DNA from: an uncultured Lachnoclostridium sp.
Lineage (GTDB): Bacteria > Bacillota > Clostridia > Lachnospirales > Lachnospiraceae
DNA length: 12,611 bases
Direction of reading: 5' to 3'
NCBI GenBank assembly: GCA_958425285.1
Contig: CATZVV010000027.1
Location: 1 to 12,611 of the forward strand
Part shown: piece after piece, positions 5,760-12,611 of the stretch
Numbering within the stretch: the first letter of the stretch is position 1
Layout of the letters: each line of letters begins with the position of its first letter
Made by a program: the position numbers and the translations under genes
The notes under the pieces: generated by a model
Told to the model about the DNA's origin: nothing
What the model saw: the letters and a program-made list of their open reading frames with translations, nothing else
Databases searched by the model: none

Positions 5760-6470
5760 TTATCTTAAAAAAATCATCGGGTTCACGGTTTCTTTTCCAT
5801 TTTTAACTTGATAAAACAGATTTGCACCTTCTACCGAATAGTAATTTGTGGGATCTGCAATTTTGCCGATTACCTGACCTTCTTTTACCTGATCACCTTT
5901 TTTTACCGTGATATTTTTTAGCTGTCCGTATGAAACCGTGTAATTATCTCCAATCGATACTGTGACCATATTGCCGTTTTCATCATCTTTTGAAATACTT
6001 TTTACGACTCCATCTGTACTTGCCTTTACTTTTGTACCAACTTTACTTTGGATTACAATTCCGGAATTAGTACGATACTGCGCTAATGTTTTAAAATAAA
6101 TTACTTTATCTGGGCTGTAATCTAAAATCACGTTTCCGGACACCGGCCAAAGCAAACCACTTTCCTGATTAAAGTGGAGGTTATCCGTATGATCCTTTGT
6201 TACGGAAGCAACTTTTGCTTTTGGCGTTTCCATCGGCTTTTCTGTTTTTGCCGGAATTACCTTGGATGCCTGCTCTGTTTCAGGCTCCTTTGTTGGTACT
6301 ACCGTTGCCTGTGGTTCCTCTGTTGCCTCTACCACCAAATTTTCATCTCCGGAATTATTTCCGGCATCCGGTGAATTGCCTACCATATTTAAGCAAATTA
6401 CCGCAAATGCCACAATCGCAACAATCCCTGCCAGTAATGAAATATAAAATCCTTTTTCTTTATAGAACAT
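5760..6470 (-). CDS. Degenerate LytM/M23-like membrane protein, probable SpoIIQ
   Basis: The 236-residue protein has one N-terminal membrane helix (about 9-30), a Pro/Thr/Glu-rich linker (about 33-90) and a LytM (M23 peptidase) domain (about 105-236). The zinc ligands are all lost: Asn135 and Val139 replace the His and Asp of HxGxD, Gln183 replaces the His of the YxHL-type segment, and Asn217-Leu-Phe219 replaces HLH. It is therefore a structural and not a catalytic protein. SpoIIQ of Bacillus is such a degenerate LytM protein. It is made in the forespore under sigma F and forms the forespore-mother cell channel with SpoIIIAH. The size, topology and a sigma-F-like promoter upstream agree with this. 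The ribosome binding site GAGGTGA is six bases from the ATG. Other non-catalytic LytM regulators remain possible. Confidence 0.7.
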   Translation of the reverse strand: MFYKEKGFYISLLAGIVAIVAFAVICLNMVGNSPDAGNNSGDENLVVEATEEPQATVVPTKEPETEQASKVIPAKTEKPMETPKAKVASVTKDHTDNLHFNQESGLLWPVSGNVILDYSPDKVIYFKTLAQYRTNSGIVIQSKVGTKVKASTDGVVKSISKDDENGNMVTVSIGDNYTVSYGQLKNITVKKGDQVKEGQVIGKIADPTNYYSVEGANLFYQVKNGKETVNPMIFLR

Positions 6471-6515
6471 AAAAAATCACCTCTGCTTTCATTGTGACCA
6501 AAAGAGAGGTGATTT
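6471..6515 (-). terminator. glgP terminator whose 3' arm is the next gene's ribosome binding site
   Basis: AAATCACCTCT (6515-6505) and AGAGGTGATTT (6484-6474) form a perfect 11-bp stem with a 20-base loop, ending in six T residues that run directly into the ATG at 6470. It lies 27 bp past the glgP stop codon, so it should terminate the ileS-glgP transcript. Its 3' arm holds GAGGTGA, the only ribosome binding site for the SpoIIQ-like gene. Any read-through RNA would therefore also be blocked for translation. Confidence 0.85.
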
Positions 6516-6519
6516 ATTC
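6490..6519 (-). promoter_or_regulatory. Candidate sigma-F (forespore) promoter of the SpoIIQ-like gene
   Basis: GAATA (6519-6515), exactly 15 bases, then GGTCACAATG (6499-6490) on the minus strand. The Bacillus sigma-F consensus is about GywTA-N15-GGnrAnAnTw. The spacing and the GGnnAnAnT core fit, with mismatches at the second -35 base and at the r and w positions. The predicted start near 6484 would give a very short leader that begins at the ribosome binding site and excludes the 5' arm of the terminator stem. A sigma-G reading (TGAATA) is also possible. Confidence 0.5.
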
Positions 6520-6542
6520 AATGATATAACAAGAAATCTGCT

Positions 6543-9005
6543 CTATCTGACTCTAACTTTTTCCAATTTCCAAATTTCCTTTGCATACTCCTCAATGGTG
6601 CGATCCGATGAGAACTTACCACATTTTGCTGTGTTCAGCATCGCCTTCTTTGCCCACCCCTTTTCATCACGATAAGCAGTCTCTACACGCTTTTGTGCTT
6701 CTTCGTATGAACGGAAATCCTTTAATATGAAATACTGGTCTGCAGGTTCTCCACCATTGCGGTCTAACAGGGAATTATAAATTTCCCGGAATAGTTCCGG
6801 ATTTTCAGGGCTGTATGTGCCATCCACAAGTTGGGTTAATACTGCCCGTATATCACTGTCAATATTGTAGATTTCTCTCGGGTTATAATTTCCGTTTTGC
6901 TCAAAATCAATTACCTCCTGGGAAGTAAGTCCGAAAATGAAGGCATTTTCCTCCCCTACCTCTTCCACAATTTCAACATTGGCACCATCCATTGTACCAA
7001 GAGTTGGTGCACCGTTCAGCATAAATTTCATATTTCCGGTACCGGAAGCCTCCTTACTTGCTGTAGAAATCTGTTCAGATACATCAGCAGCAGCAAAAAT
7101 CATTTCAGCATTTGAAACACGATAATTTTCAATAAATACAACTTTGATTTTATCATTTATGTCCTTGTCGTTATTAATTACCTCACCAACACTGTTAATC
7201 AATTTAATAATTGCCTTTGCACGCCGGTAACCGGCAGATGCCTTCGCACCAAAAATAAATGTTCTGGGATAAATATCCATTTCCGGATTTTTCTTTAATT
7301 GATTATACAAGTGCATAACGTGCAAAATATTTAAAAGCTGGCGCTTGTACTCATGAAGCCGTTTTACCTGCACATCAAAAATCGAACGAGGATTTACATC
7401 AATTCCATTGTGCTCTTTTATATATTTTGCCAGACGTACTTTGTTTTGATACTTGATATTCATAAATTCCTGACATGCTTTTTCATCTTCTACATATAAA
7501 CTGAGTTTATTGATATGTGACAAATCGGTAATCCATTCCGGGCCGATTTTATCTGTCACCCAACTTGCCAACAGTGGATTTCCATGCAGCAAAAATCGGC
7601 GCTGTGTAATACCATTTGTTTTATTATTAAATTTTTCCGGCATCATTTCATAAAAATCTTTTAATTCCTGATGTTTTAAGATTTCTGTGTGCAGCCGTGC
7701 CACACCATTTACACTAAATCCGGCTGCAATAGCCAAATGTGCCATCTTAACCTGACCATCATAAACAATTGCCATTTTTTGTATTTTTTCGAAATGATTC
7801 GGATACTTTTCCTGTATAGTCAGGATAAATCGTCGGTTAATTTCTTCTGTAATCTGATAGATACGCGGAAGCAGTCTGGAAAACAACTCCAAAGGCCATT
7901 TTTCTAATGCTTCTGACATAATTGTATGATTTGTGTAGGCACAAGTCTTTGTTGTTACATTCCATGCTTCATCCCATTCCAAACCATATTCATCAAGCAA
8001 TATTCTCATTAACTCAGGAATGGTGACCGTCGGATGTGTATCATTTAACTGAAAGCAAACTTTTTCATACAGTCTATGGATGTCATCATGGTTCTCCATA
8101 TATTTTGCAACGGCACGCTGTACACTGGCTGATACAAAAAAGTACTGCTGCTTCAAACGAAGTTCTTTCCCTGCATAGTGATTGTCATTCGGATATAACA
8201 CTTCACAAATTGTTCTCGCCAGATTCTGCTGTTCAACTGCTTTTTGATAATCTCCTTTATCAAAAGAATCCAAATTAAATGTATCAATTGCTTCTGCATC
8301 CCAAATACGAAGGGTATTGACAACACCGTTTCCATAACCAGCCACAGGGAGATCGTATGGAACAGCCATAACGGACTGATACCCTTCCTGCACAAAATGG
8401 TCTCTTCCATCTTCGCCTTTGCGCACCGCAACATAACCGCCAAATTTTACTTCAACCGCATATTCACTCCGTTTCATCTCAAATGGATTTCCATGCTTGA
8501 GCCAATCATCCGGTGCTTCAATCTGAAAGCCATTCTCAATTTTTTGCATAAACATTCCATATTTATATCGGATTCCGCAACCATATGCCGGATATCCGAG
8601 AGTTGACAGAGATTCTAAAAAACATGCAGCCAGTCTTCCGAGTCCACCATTTCCCAACGCAGCATCCGGTTCCTGATCTTCAACCACATCCAAGTCAAAT
8701 CCATAACCATCCAGCACCTCACGAATAACCTTATCTTCCTTCATATTAATGATAAGATTACCAAGTGCCCGGCCCATTAAAAACTCCATGGAAAGATAAT
8801 AAACTGTTTTGGCATCTTCTTCCTCATACCTTTTATGAGTTTCCATCCAATCGTTTACTAATTCATCCTTCACAGCAAACGCAACTGCCTGAAACATCTG
8901 CTCATTTGTCGCCTCTTCTACCTCCTTGCGAAACAAAAGTCTCATGTAGTTTTTAATATCCTTTTTCAGTTCTTCTTTTCTTTCAATTTCCTTAATAATG
9001 TTCAT
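6543..9005 (-). CDS. glgP: Glycogen/starch/maltodextrin phosphorylase (GT35)
   Basis: The enzyme removes glucose units from storage or dietary alpha-1,4-glucans as glucose-1-phosphate, using pyridoxal phosphate. The 820-residue length is normal for bacterial members. Visible motifs are EPDAALGNGGLGRLAACFLE (about residues 112-131), the QLNDTHP segment, and EASGTGNMKFMLNGAPTLGT with the cofactor lysine at Lys660, followed by DGANVEI. I start at the ATG at 9005, where AGAAGGG lies at normal spacing. A GTG two codons upstream overlaps that site and is rejected. It follows ileS by 31 bp without a terminator or clear promoter, so at least part of its transcription should come from the T-box-controlled ileS promoter. 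An 11-bp terminator stem follows it. No other glycogen genes are nearby, so glycogen versus maltodextrin preference is open. Confidence 0.95.
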   Translation of the reverse strand: MNIIKEIERKEELKKDIKNYMRLLFRKEVEEATNEQMFQAVAFAVKDELVNDWMETHKRYEEEDAKTVYYLSMEFLMGRALGNLIINMKEDKVIREVLDGYGFDLDVVEDQEPDAALGNGGLGRLAACFLESLSTLGYPAYGCGIRYKYGMFMQKIENGFQIEAPDDWLKHGNPFEMKRSEYAVEVKFGGYVAVRKGEDGRDHFVQEGYQSVMAVPYDLPVAGYGNGVVNTLRIWDAEAIDTFNLDSFDKGDYQKAVEQQNLARTICEVLYPNDNHYAGKELRLKQQYFFVSASVQRAVAKYMENHDDIHRLYEKVCFQLNDTHPTVTIPELMRILLDEYGLEWDEAWNVTTKTCAYTNHTIMSEALEKWPLELFSRLLPRIYQITEEINRRFILTIQEKYPNHFEKIQKMAIVYDGQVKMAHLAIAAGFSVNGVARLHTEILKHQELKDFYEMMPEKFNNKTNGITQRRFLLHGNPLLASWVTDKIGPEWITDLSHINKLSLYVEDEKACQEFMNIKYQNKVRLAKYIKEHNGIDVNPRSIFDVQVKRLHEYKRQLLNILHVMHLYNQLKKNPEMDIYPRTFIFGAKASAGYRRAKAIIKLINSVGEVINNDKDINDKIKVVFIENYRVSNAEMIFAAADVSEQISTASKEASGTGNMKFMLNGAPTLGTMDGANVEIVEEVGEENAFIFGLTSQEVIDFEQNGNYNPREIYNIDSDIRAVLTQLVDGTYSPENPELFREIYNSLLDRNGGEPADQYFILKDFRSYEEAQKRVETAYRDEKGWAKKAMLNTAKCGKFSSDRTIEEYAKEIWKLEKVRVR

Positions 9006-9036
9006 GCGCACCCTTCTTTCTTTTAAAGACTAGTTG

Positions 9037-12000
9037 CTATTTACATGCCACACCAAACATAACACTCTCGCCATTAATCTTCCATTCAGCCGTATGACCT
9101 TTCATTTCTCCAATGAAAATATTATCTGCCAGAACCTCTTTCTTAATCTGCTCGGCATTTCGTTTGATGATTTCTTTTATTTTATCATTTTCATCCTGAT
9201 AAACATAAATATGGTCTGTTACTTCAAAACCAGAGTCCTTACGCATTGTCTGAATTTTGCTGATAATCTCTCTTACAAATCCTTCTTCTATCAATTCATC
9301 GGTCAGGTTCGTATCAAGAACAACTGTAATACCTCTATCGGATTCAGAAATATACCCTTCCATTTGGGCCGCTTCTACAAGAAGGTCATCCTTCTCAAGT
9401 ACTTCTTCTGCCCCACCTACAATTATTGTCACTTTACCATCCTGATTCAGAGCATCCATTGTCTGATTTCCATCCAAGCCGGACAAAACCTCCTTCAATG
9501 CCCCCAAACGGCTTCCAAAACGTTTACCTAAAGTTCTCAGCTGTGGCTTAAAGCTATAGCTTGTAAAGTCTCTTACATCATCAGTAAAGACAACTTCTTT
9601 GACATTCAGTTCATCCGCAATAATCTCTTTATAAAAATCGGATAATTCACCTTCTGCTTTAACATACATTTTTCCAATTGGCTGACGATTTTTAATATTG
9701 GCTGCATTTCTTGCCGCACGTCCAAGTACAACAATTTGAAGAAGTTCATCCATTTTTGCTTCCAGTTCAGTGTCAATCCATTCTTTATTCACTGCCGGGA
9801 AGTCACATAAATGTACACTCTTTGGTGCATCCGCATCAATGCTGCCAACCAGATTTCGGTAAATATCATCCGTCATAAACGGAATCATCGGTGCTGCTGC
9901 TTTACTTATCGTTACAAGTGCTGTATAAAGAGTCATGTATGCATTAATTTTATCCTGCTCCATACCCTTTGCCCAGAAACGGTCACGGCAGCGGCGTACA
10001 TACCAGTTACTCATATCATCTACAAATTCCTGTAAAGCTCTTGCGGTTTCAGGAATACGATAAGCAGAAAGGTTCTCATCAACAGCCTGAACAACGGTAT
10101 TTAATTTAGACAGCAGCCATTTGTCCATAACAGATAACTTTTCATATTCCAGTTTATATTTGGTTGCATCGAACTGATCAATGTTTGCATAAAGTACAAA
10201 GAATGCATATGTGTTCCAGAGTGTACCCATAAACTTACGCTGTCCTTCGGTTACTGCCTTTCCATGGAATTTATTCGGCAGCCACGGTGCACTGTTAATA
10301 TAGAAATACCAGCGAATCGCATCTGCTCCATATTCTTCCAGAGCATCAAACGGATCTACGGCATTTCCCTTGGATTTACTCATTTTCTGACCGTTCTCAT
10401 CCTGAACATGACCTAAAACGATAACATTTTTATATGGTGCTTTATCAAAAAGCAAGGTGGAAATAGCCAGCAATGAATAGAACCATCCACGAGTCTGGTC
10501 AACTGCCTCACTAATAAAATTGGCCGGGAAGTTTTCTTCAAAAATTTCTTTATTTTCAAACGGATAATGCCATTGTGCAAAAGGCATAGAACCGGAATCA
10601 AACCAACAGTCAATCACTTCCGATACACGGTGCATTTCCTTGCCACAATGAGGACATGGTATCGTCACTGCATCAATATATGGGCGGTGAAGTTCAATAT
10701 CATCCGGGCAATTGTTTGACAATTCTTTCAATTCCCCAATACTTCCAATCGAATGCATATGACCACATTCACATTCCCAGACATTCAATGGAGTTCCCCA
10801 GTAACGGTTCCGGCTGATGCCCCAATCCTGAACATTCTCCAGCCAGTCTCCAAAACGTCCCTTTCCAATGCTTTCCGGAATCCAGTTGATTGTATTATTA
10901 TTTGCAATCAGACGATCTTTTACCTCTGTCATTTTCACAAACCATGACTCTCTTGCATAATAAATAAGCGGAGTATCACAGCGCCAGCAGTAAGGATAAC
11001 TATGCTCAAACTTTAATACTTTAAACAAAAGTCCCCTGGCTCCCAGCATTCGAAGAATTTCTTCATCCCCCTTTTTACAGAATACACCAGATAACTCTGT
11101 TACATCTGAGGTAAATTCGCCTTTCTCATCTACTAACTGCACAAATGGCAAATCATATTTACGTCCCACATTGGCATCGTCCTCACCAAATGCAGGAGCA
11201 ATATGAACAACTCCGGTACCATCTGTCAATGTAACATACGTATCGCATGTTACGTACCAGCATTTCTTAGTTGGAGAGACATAATCAAACAATGGTTCAT
11301 ATTCTTTATATTCCAAATCAGTACCAACATACGTCTCTACAACCTCATACTCACCCTCAATCACAGAGAGAAGGGCTTCTGCCAAAATATAATACTCTGT
11401 CTTTATCGCTGTATCTCTTTCTTCTGCAGTAACAACATCATTTTTATCATTTACTCCAACTTTAACCTTCACATAAGTCTCATTTGGATTTACGCAAAGT
11501 GCTACATTAGATGGCAATGTCCAAGGAGTTGTTGTCCATGCCAGAATATATTCATTTTCTGTATCCTTCACTTTAAACTTTGCGATTACGGATTTTTCCT
11601 TGACATCTTTATAGCCTTGTGCCACCTCATGACTTGATAAAGGAGTCCCACAACGCGGACAGTACGGTACAATTTTATAGCCCTTATATAGCAGACCTTT
11701 ATCCCATATTTGCTTCAATGCCCACCATTCCGATTCAATAAAGTCATTATGATAGGTCACATACGGATCATCCATATCTGCCCAAAAACCAACTGTATTA
11801 GAAAAGTCCTCCCACATGCCCTTATATTTCCAGACACTCTCTTTACATTGATCAATAAATGGCTCCAGACCATATTCCTCAATCTGCTCTTTACCATCCA
11901 ATCCGAGCAGTTTTTCTACTTCTAATTCAACCGGAAGCCCATGTGTATCCCATCCGGCCTTCCGGATTACTTTTTTCCCCTTCATTGTCTGGTATCTCGG

Positions 12001-12204
12001 AATCATATCCTTAATGACACGTGTCAAGACATGACCAATGTGTGGTTTTCCGTTAGCAGTCGGGGGGCCATCATAAAATGTGTAATTTTCTCCACTCTTT
12101 CTCTGCTCAATACTTTCTTCAAAAATCTTGTTCTCTTTCCAGAATTGCAATACTTCTTTCTCCCGGTCTACAAAATTCAATCCGGTATCAACTTTCTTAT
12201 ACAT
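9037..12204 (-). CDS. ileS: Isoleucyl-tRNA synthetase, type 2 (IleRS2)
   Basis: This class I synthetase charges tRNA-Ile and edits misactivated valine. The 1055-residue product has HIGH at 55-58 in PPTANGKPHIGH, the editing-domain TTTPWTLPSN segment and GTGVVHIAPAFGEDD, paired cysteines in YCPRCGTP and YCWRCDTP, and KMSKS at about 607-611. Length, the GWDTHGLPVELEVEK reading, and a C-terminus without a CxxC zinc finger place it in the eukaryote-like type 2 group. From established knowledge, this group is generally far less sensitive to mupirocin than type 1. The HIGH motif is the canonical HxGH and not the altered form linked to hyper-resistance. AGGAGG five bases before the ATG sets the start. 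A T-box leader precedes it and glgP follows. Confidence 0.97.
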   Translation of the reverse strand: MYKKVDTGLNFVDREKEVLQFWKENKIFEESIEQRKSGENYTFYDGPPTANGKPHIGHVLTRVIKDMIPRYQTMKGKKVIRKAGWDTHGLPVELEVEKLLGLDGKEQIEEYGLEPFIDQCKESVWKYKGMWEDFSNTVGFWADMDDPYVTYHNDFIESEWWALKQIWDKGLLYKGYKIVPYCPRCGTPLSSHEVAQGYKDVKEKSVIAKFKVKDTENEYILAWTTTPWTLPSNVALCVNPNETYVKVKVGVNDKNDVVTAEERDTAIKTEYYILAEALLSVIEGEYEVVETYVGTDLEYKEYEPLFDYVSPTKKCWYVTCDTYVTLTDGTGVVHIAPAFGEDDANVGRKYDLPFVQLVDEKGEFTSDVTELSGVFCKKGDEEILRMLGARGLLFKVLKFEHSYPYCWRCDTPLIYYARESWFVKMTEVKDRLIANNNTINWIPESIGKGRFGDWLENVQDWGISRNRYWGTPLNVWECECGHMHSIGSIGELKELSNNCPDDIELHRPYIDAVTIPCPHCGKEMHRVSEVIDCWFDSGSMPFAQWHYPFENKEIFEENFPANFISEAVDQTRGWFYSLLAISTLLFDKAPYKNVIVLGHVQDENGQKMSKSKGNAVDPFDALEEYGADAIRWYFYINSAPWLPNKFHGKAVTEGQRKFMGTLWNTYAFFVLYANIDQFDATKYKLEYEKLSVMDKWLLSKLNTVVQAVDENLSAYRIPETARALQEFVDDMSNWYVRRCRDRFWAKGMEQDKINAYMTLYTALVTISKAAAPMIPFMTDDIYRNLVGSIDADAPKSVHLCDFPAVNKEWIDTELEAKMDELLQIVVLGRAARNAANIKNRQPIGKMYVKAEGELSDFYKEIIADELNVKEVVFTDDVRDFTSYSFKPQLRTLGKRFGSRLGALKEVLSGLDGNQTMDALNQDGKVTIIVGGAEEVLEKDDLLVEAAQMEGYISESDRGITVVLDTNLTDELIEEGFVREIISKIQTMRKDSGFEVTDHIYVYQDENDKIKEIIKRNAEQIKKEVLADNIFIGEMKGHTAEWKINGESVMFGVACK

Positions 12205-12224
12205 AAAAGCCTCCTTTTCATATT

Positions 12225-12254
12225 AAAAAAACTCTCACCCAAATCGGATGAGAG
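12225..12254 (-). terminator. T-box terminator hairpin upstream of ileS
   Basis: CTCTCATCC (12254-12246) pairs with GGGTGAGAG (12240-12232) through nine base pairs including one G-U. It is followed by seven T residues (12231-12225), then a 20-base gap to the ileS start codon. This is the transcription-off state of the T-box. The antiterminator needs the 5' arm of this stem. Confidence 0.88.
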
Positions 12255-12550
12255 CTGAATTTGCTTTCATAAGCCAAACGACTAAACCACCTATTTGTTC
12301 TTCTATCTGACCGGGTTATTCCATCCGGCAATAGTCATCCCTTTAACGGGGGATTCCGTCAGCACTTACGATTGACAGCTTTATCCTGATAAAATCCGGA
12401 CATAAAAACTGCTGTTTGGGAATTCTACCTCATATTGTTCAGTTCTGCAACTCGGGAGTGATATTCATAACAGAATACTTACACCGGGTTTCCACTATCT
12501 CCGGCTCACTGGAGCGTTCTTCACTGTCATTACTGTCTCCGTCACTGTTT
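12225..12550 (-). ncRNA. T-box leader for ileS, specifier AUC (tRNA-Ile)
   Basis: About 325 bases of untranslated leader bind uncharged tRNA-Ile and then allow read-through into ileS. Stem I shows the conserved AGTA on the left strand (in GACAGTAATGACAG) and GAA before the specifier on the right, followed by the distal-loop segment with GTGGAAACCCGG. The specifier codon is ATC at 12462-12460, in GAATATCACTCC, with the usual purine after it. The T-box segment AGGTGGTTTAGTCG (12292-12279) holds TGGT, complementary to the ACCA 3' end of tRNA-Ile. Its 3' half deviates from the common GGTGGNACCGCG. The antiterminator pairing I can draw (AGTCG with CAGCT, AGG region with CTCAT) is imperfect. A terminator hairpin closes the element. 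This leader accounts for most of the 400-bp stretch upstream of ileS. Confidence 0.9.
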
Positions 12551-12569
12551 TTTATTTTATAGGAAAGTA

Positions 12570-12592
12570 CAAGTTTACCCATGGCAAACTTG
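12570..12592. repeat. Imperfect palindrome at the right edge, possible intergenic repeat end
   Basis: CAAGTTT at 12592-12586 and AAACTTG at 12576-12570 (minus strand) form a 7-bp arm that continues through a G-U and two G-C pairs around a three-base loop, ten pairs in all. It is not followed by a T-run in either direction. It overlaps the place where the -35 of an ileS promoter would lie: a TATAAA at 12561-12556 has no good -35 at normal distance. The adjoining edge sequence GCGGCGCGTTTATCAGC could be the start of a second, GC-rich hairpin cut by the window end. It may be an operator, an upstream-gene terminator or a dispersed repeat. Confidence 0.45.
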
Positions 12593-12611
12593 GAGCGGCG
12601 CGTTTATCAGC

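Noticed and set aside
11203..11637. Plus-strand frame of 144 codons opposite ileS
   Set aside because: It is an antisense shadow of the IleRS editing region, with no ribosome binding site and no domain.
12541..12611. Plus-strand ATG at 12581 as the start of a gene leaving the window
   Set aside because: The ATG is inside the palindrome, the nearest AGGAAAG is too far away, and only ten codons are visible.
1..12611. CRISPR array, tRNA, insertion sequence or prophage genes
   Set aside because: No regularly spaced repeats, no cloverleaf with CCA end, no transposase or integrase frame, and no phage genes were seen.

Overview
The window comes from a low-GC Gram-positive anaerobe of the class Clostridia. 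It is most like the Lachnospiraceae. The evidence is the rpmG-secE-nusG-rplK-rplA ribosomal/transcription cluster, a T-box leader on ileS, AGGAGG-type ribosome binding sites, consensus TTGACA/TATAAT promoters, a sporulation-type LytM-like membrane protein, and a remnant of the kind of membrane GGDEF sensor common in gut Lachnospiraceae. The genus cannot be fixed from the sequence alone.

Layout. Positions 1-2500 (minus strand) hold the operon rpmG, secE, nusG, rplK, rplA. Directly after rplA lies a fresh consensus promoter and the L10 leader of the rplJ-rplL unit, which continues off the left edge. Positions 2500-3870 (plus strand) hold a two-gene unit, a NusG-domain-II membrane-anchored protein and a Gx-transporter-family membrane protein. 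Positions 3846-5075 (minus strand) hold two genes that look motility-associated: a double zinc-ribbon/winged-helix protein and an unrecognised protein with faint FliD-like features. Two candidate promoters precede them, one resembling the flagellar sigma type. Positions 5194-5613 (plus strand) are a decayed gene fragment. Positions 5691-12611 (minus strand) hold a T-box leader, ileS, glgP and a SpoIIQ-like degenerate LytM protein.

How the parts work together. The left block makes translation and transcription machinery. It carries two autogenous control sites: an L1 target that copies the L1-binding region of 23S rRNA in front of rplA, and the L10 leader. In the right block, IleRS (type 2) is controlled by a tRNA-Ile T-box with specifier AUC. 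Glycogen phosphorylase follows only 31 bp later with no terminator, so part of its expression may be isoleucine-responsive. Between glgP and the SpoIIQ-like gene, one 11-bp stem acts as the glgP terminator, and its 3' arm is also the next gene's ribosome binding site. A sigma-F-like promoter lies across the 5' arm and loop, so only transcripts started there would have a free ribosome binding site.

Most of the window is ordinary core genome. I do not see a wholly new multi-gene system. The best leads are the terminator/promoter/RBS overlap at 6471-6519, the two-gene motility-like unit at 3846-5075, the isolated NusG_II/Gx pair, and the imperfect palindrome at the right edge.
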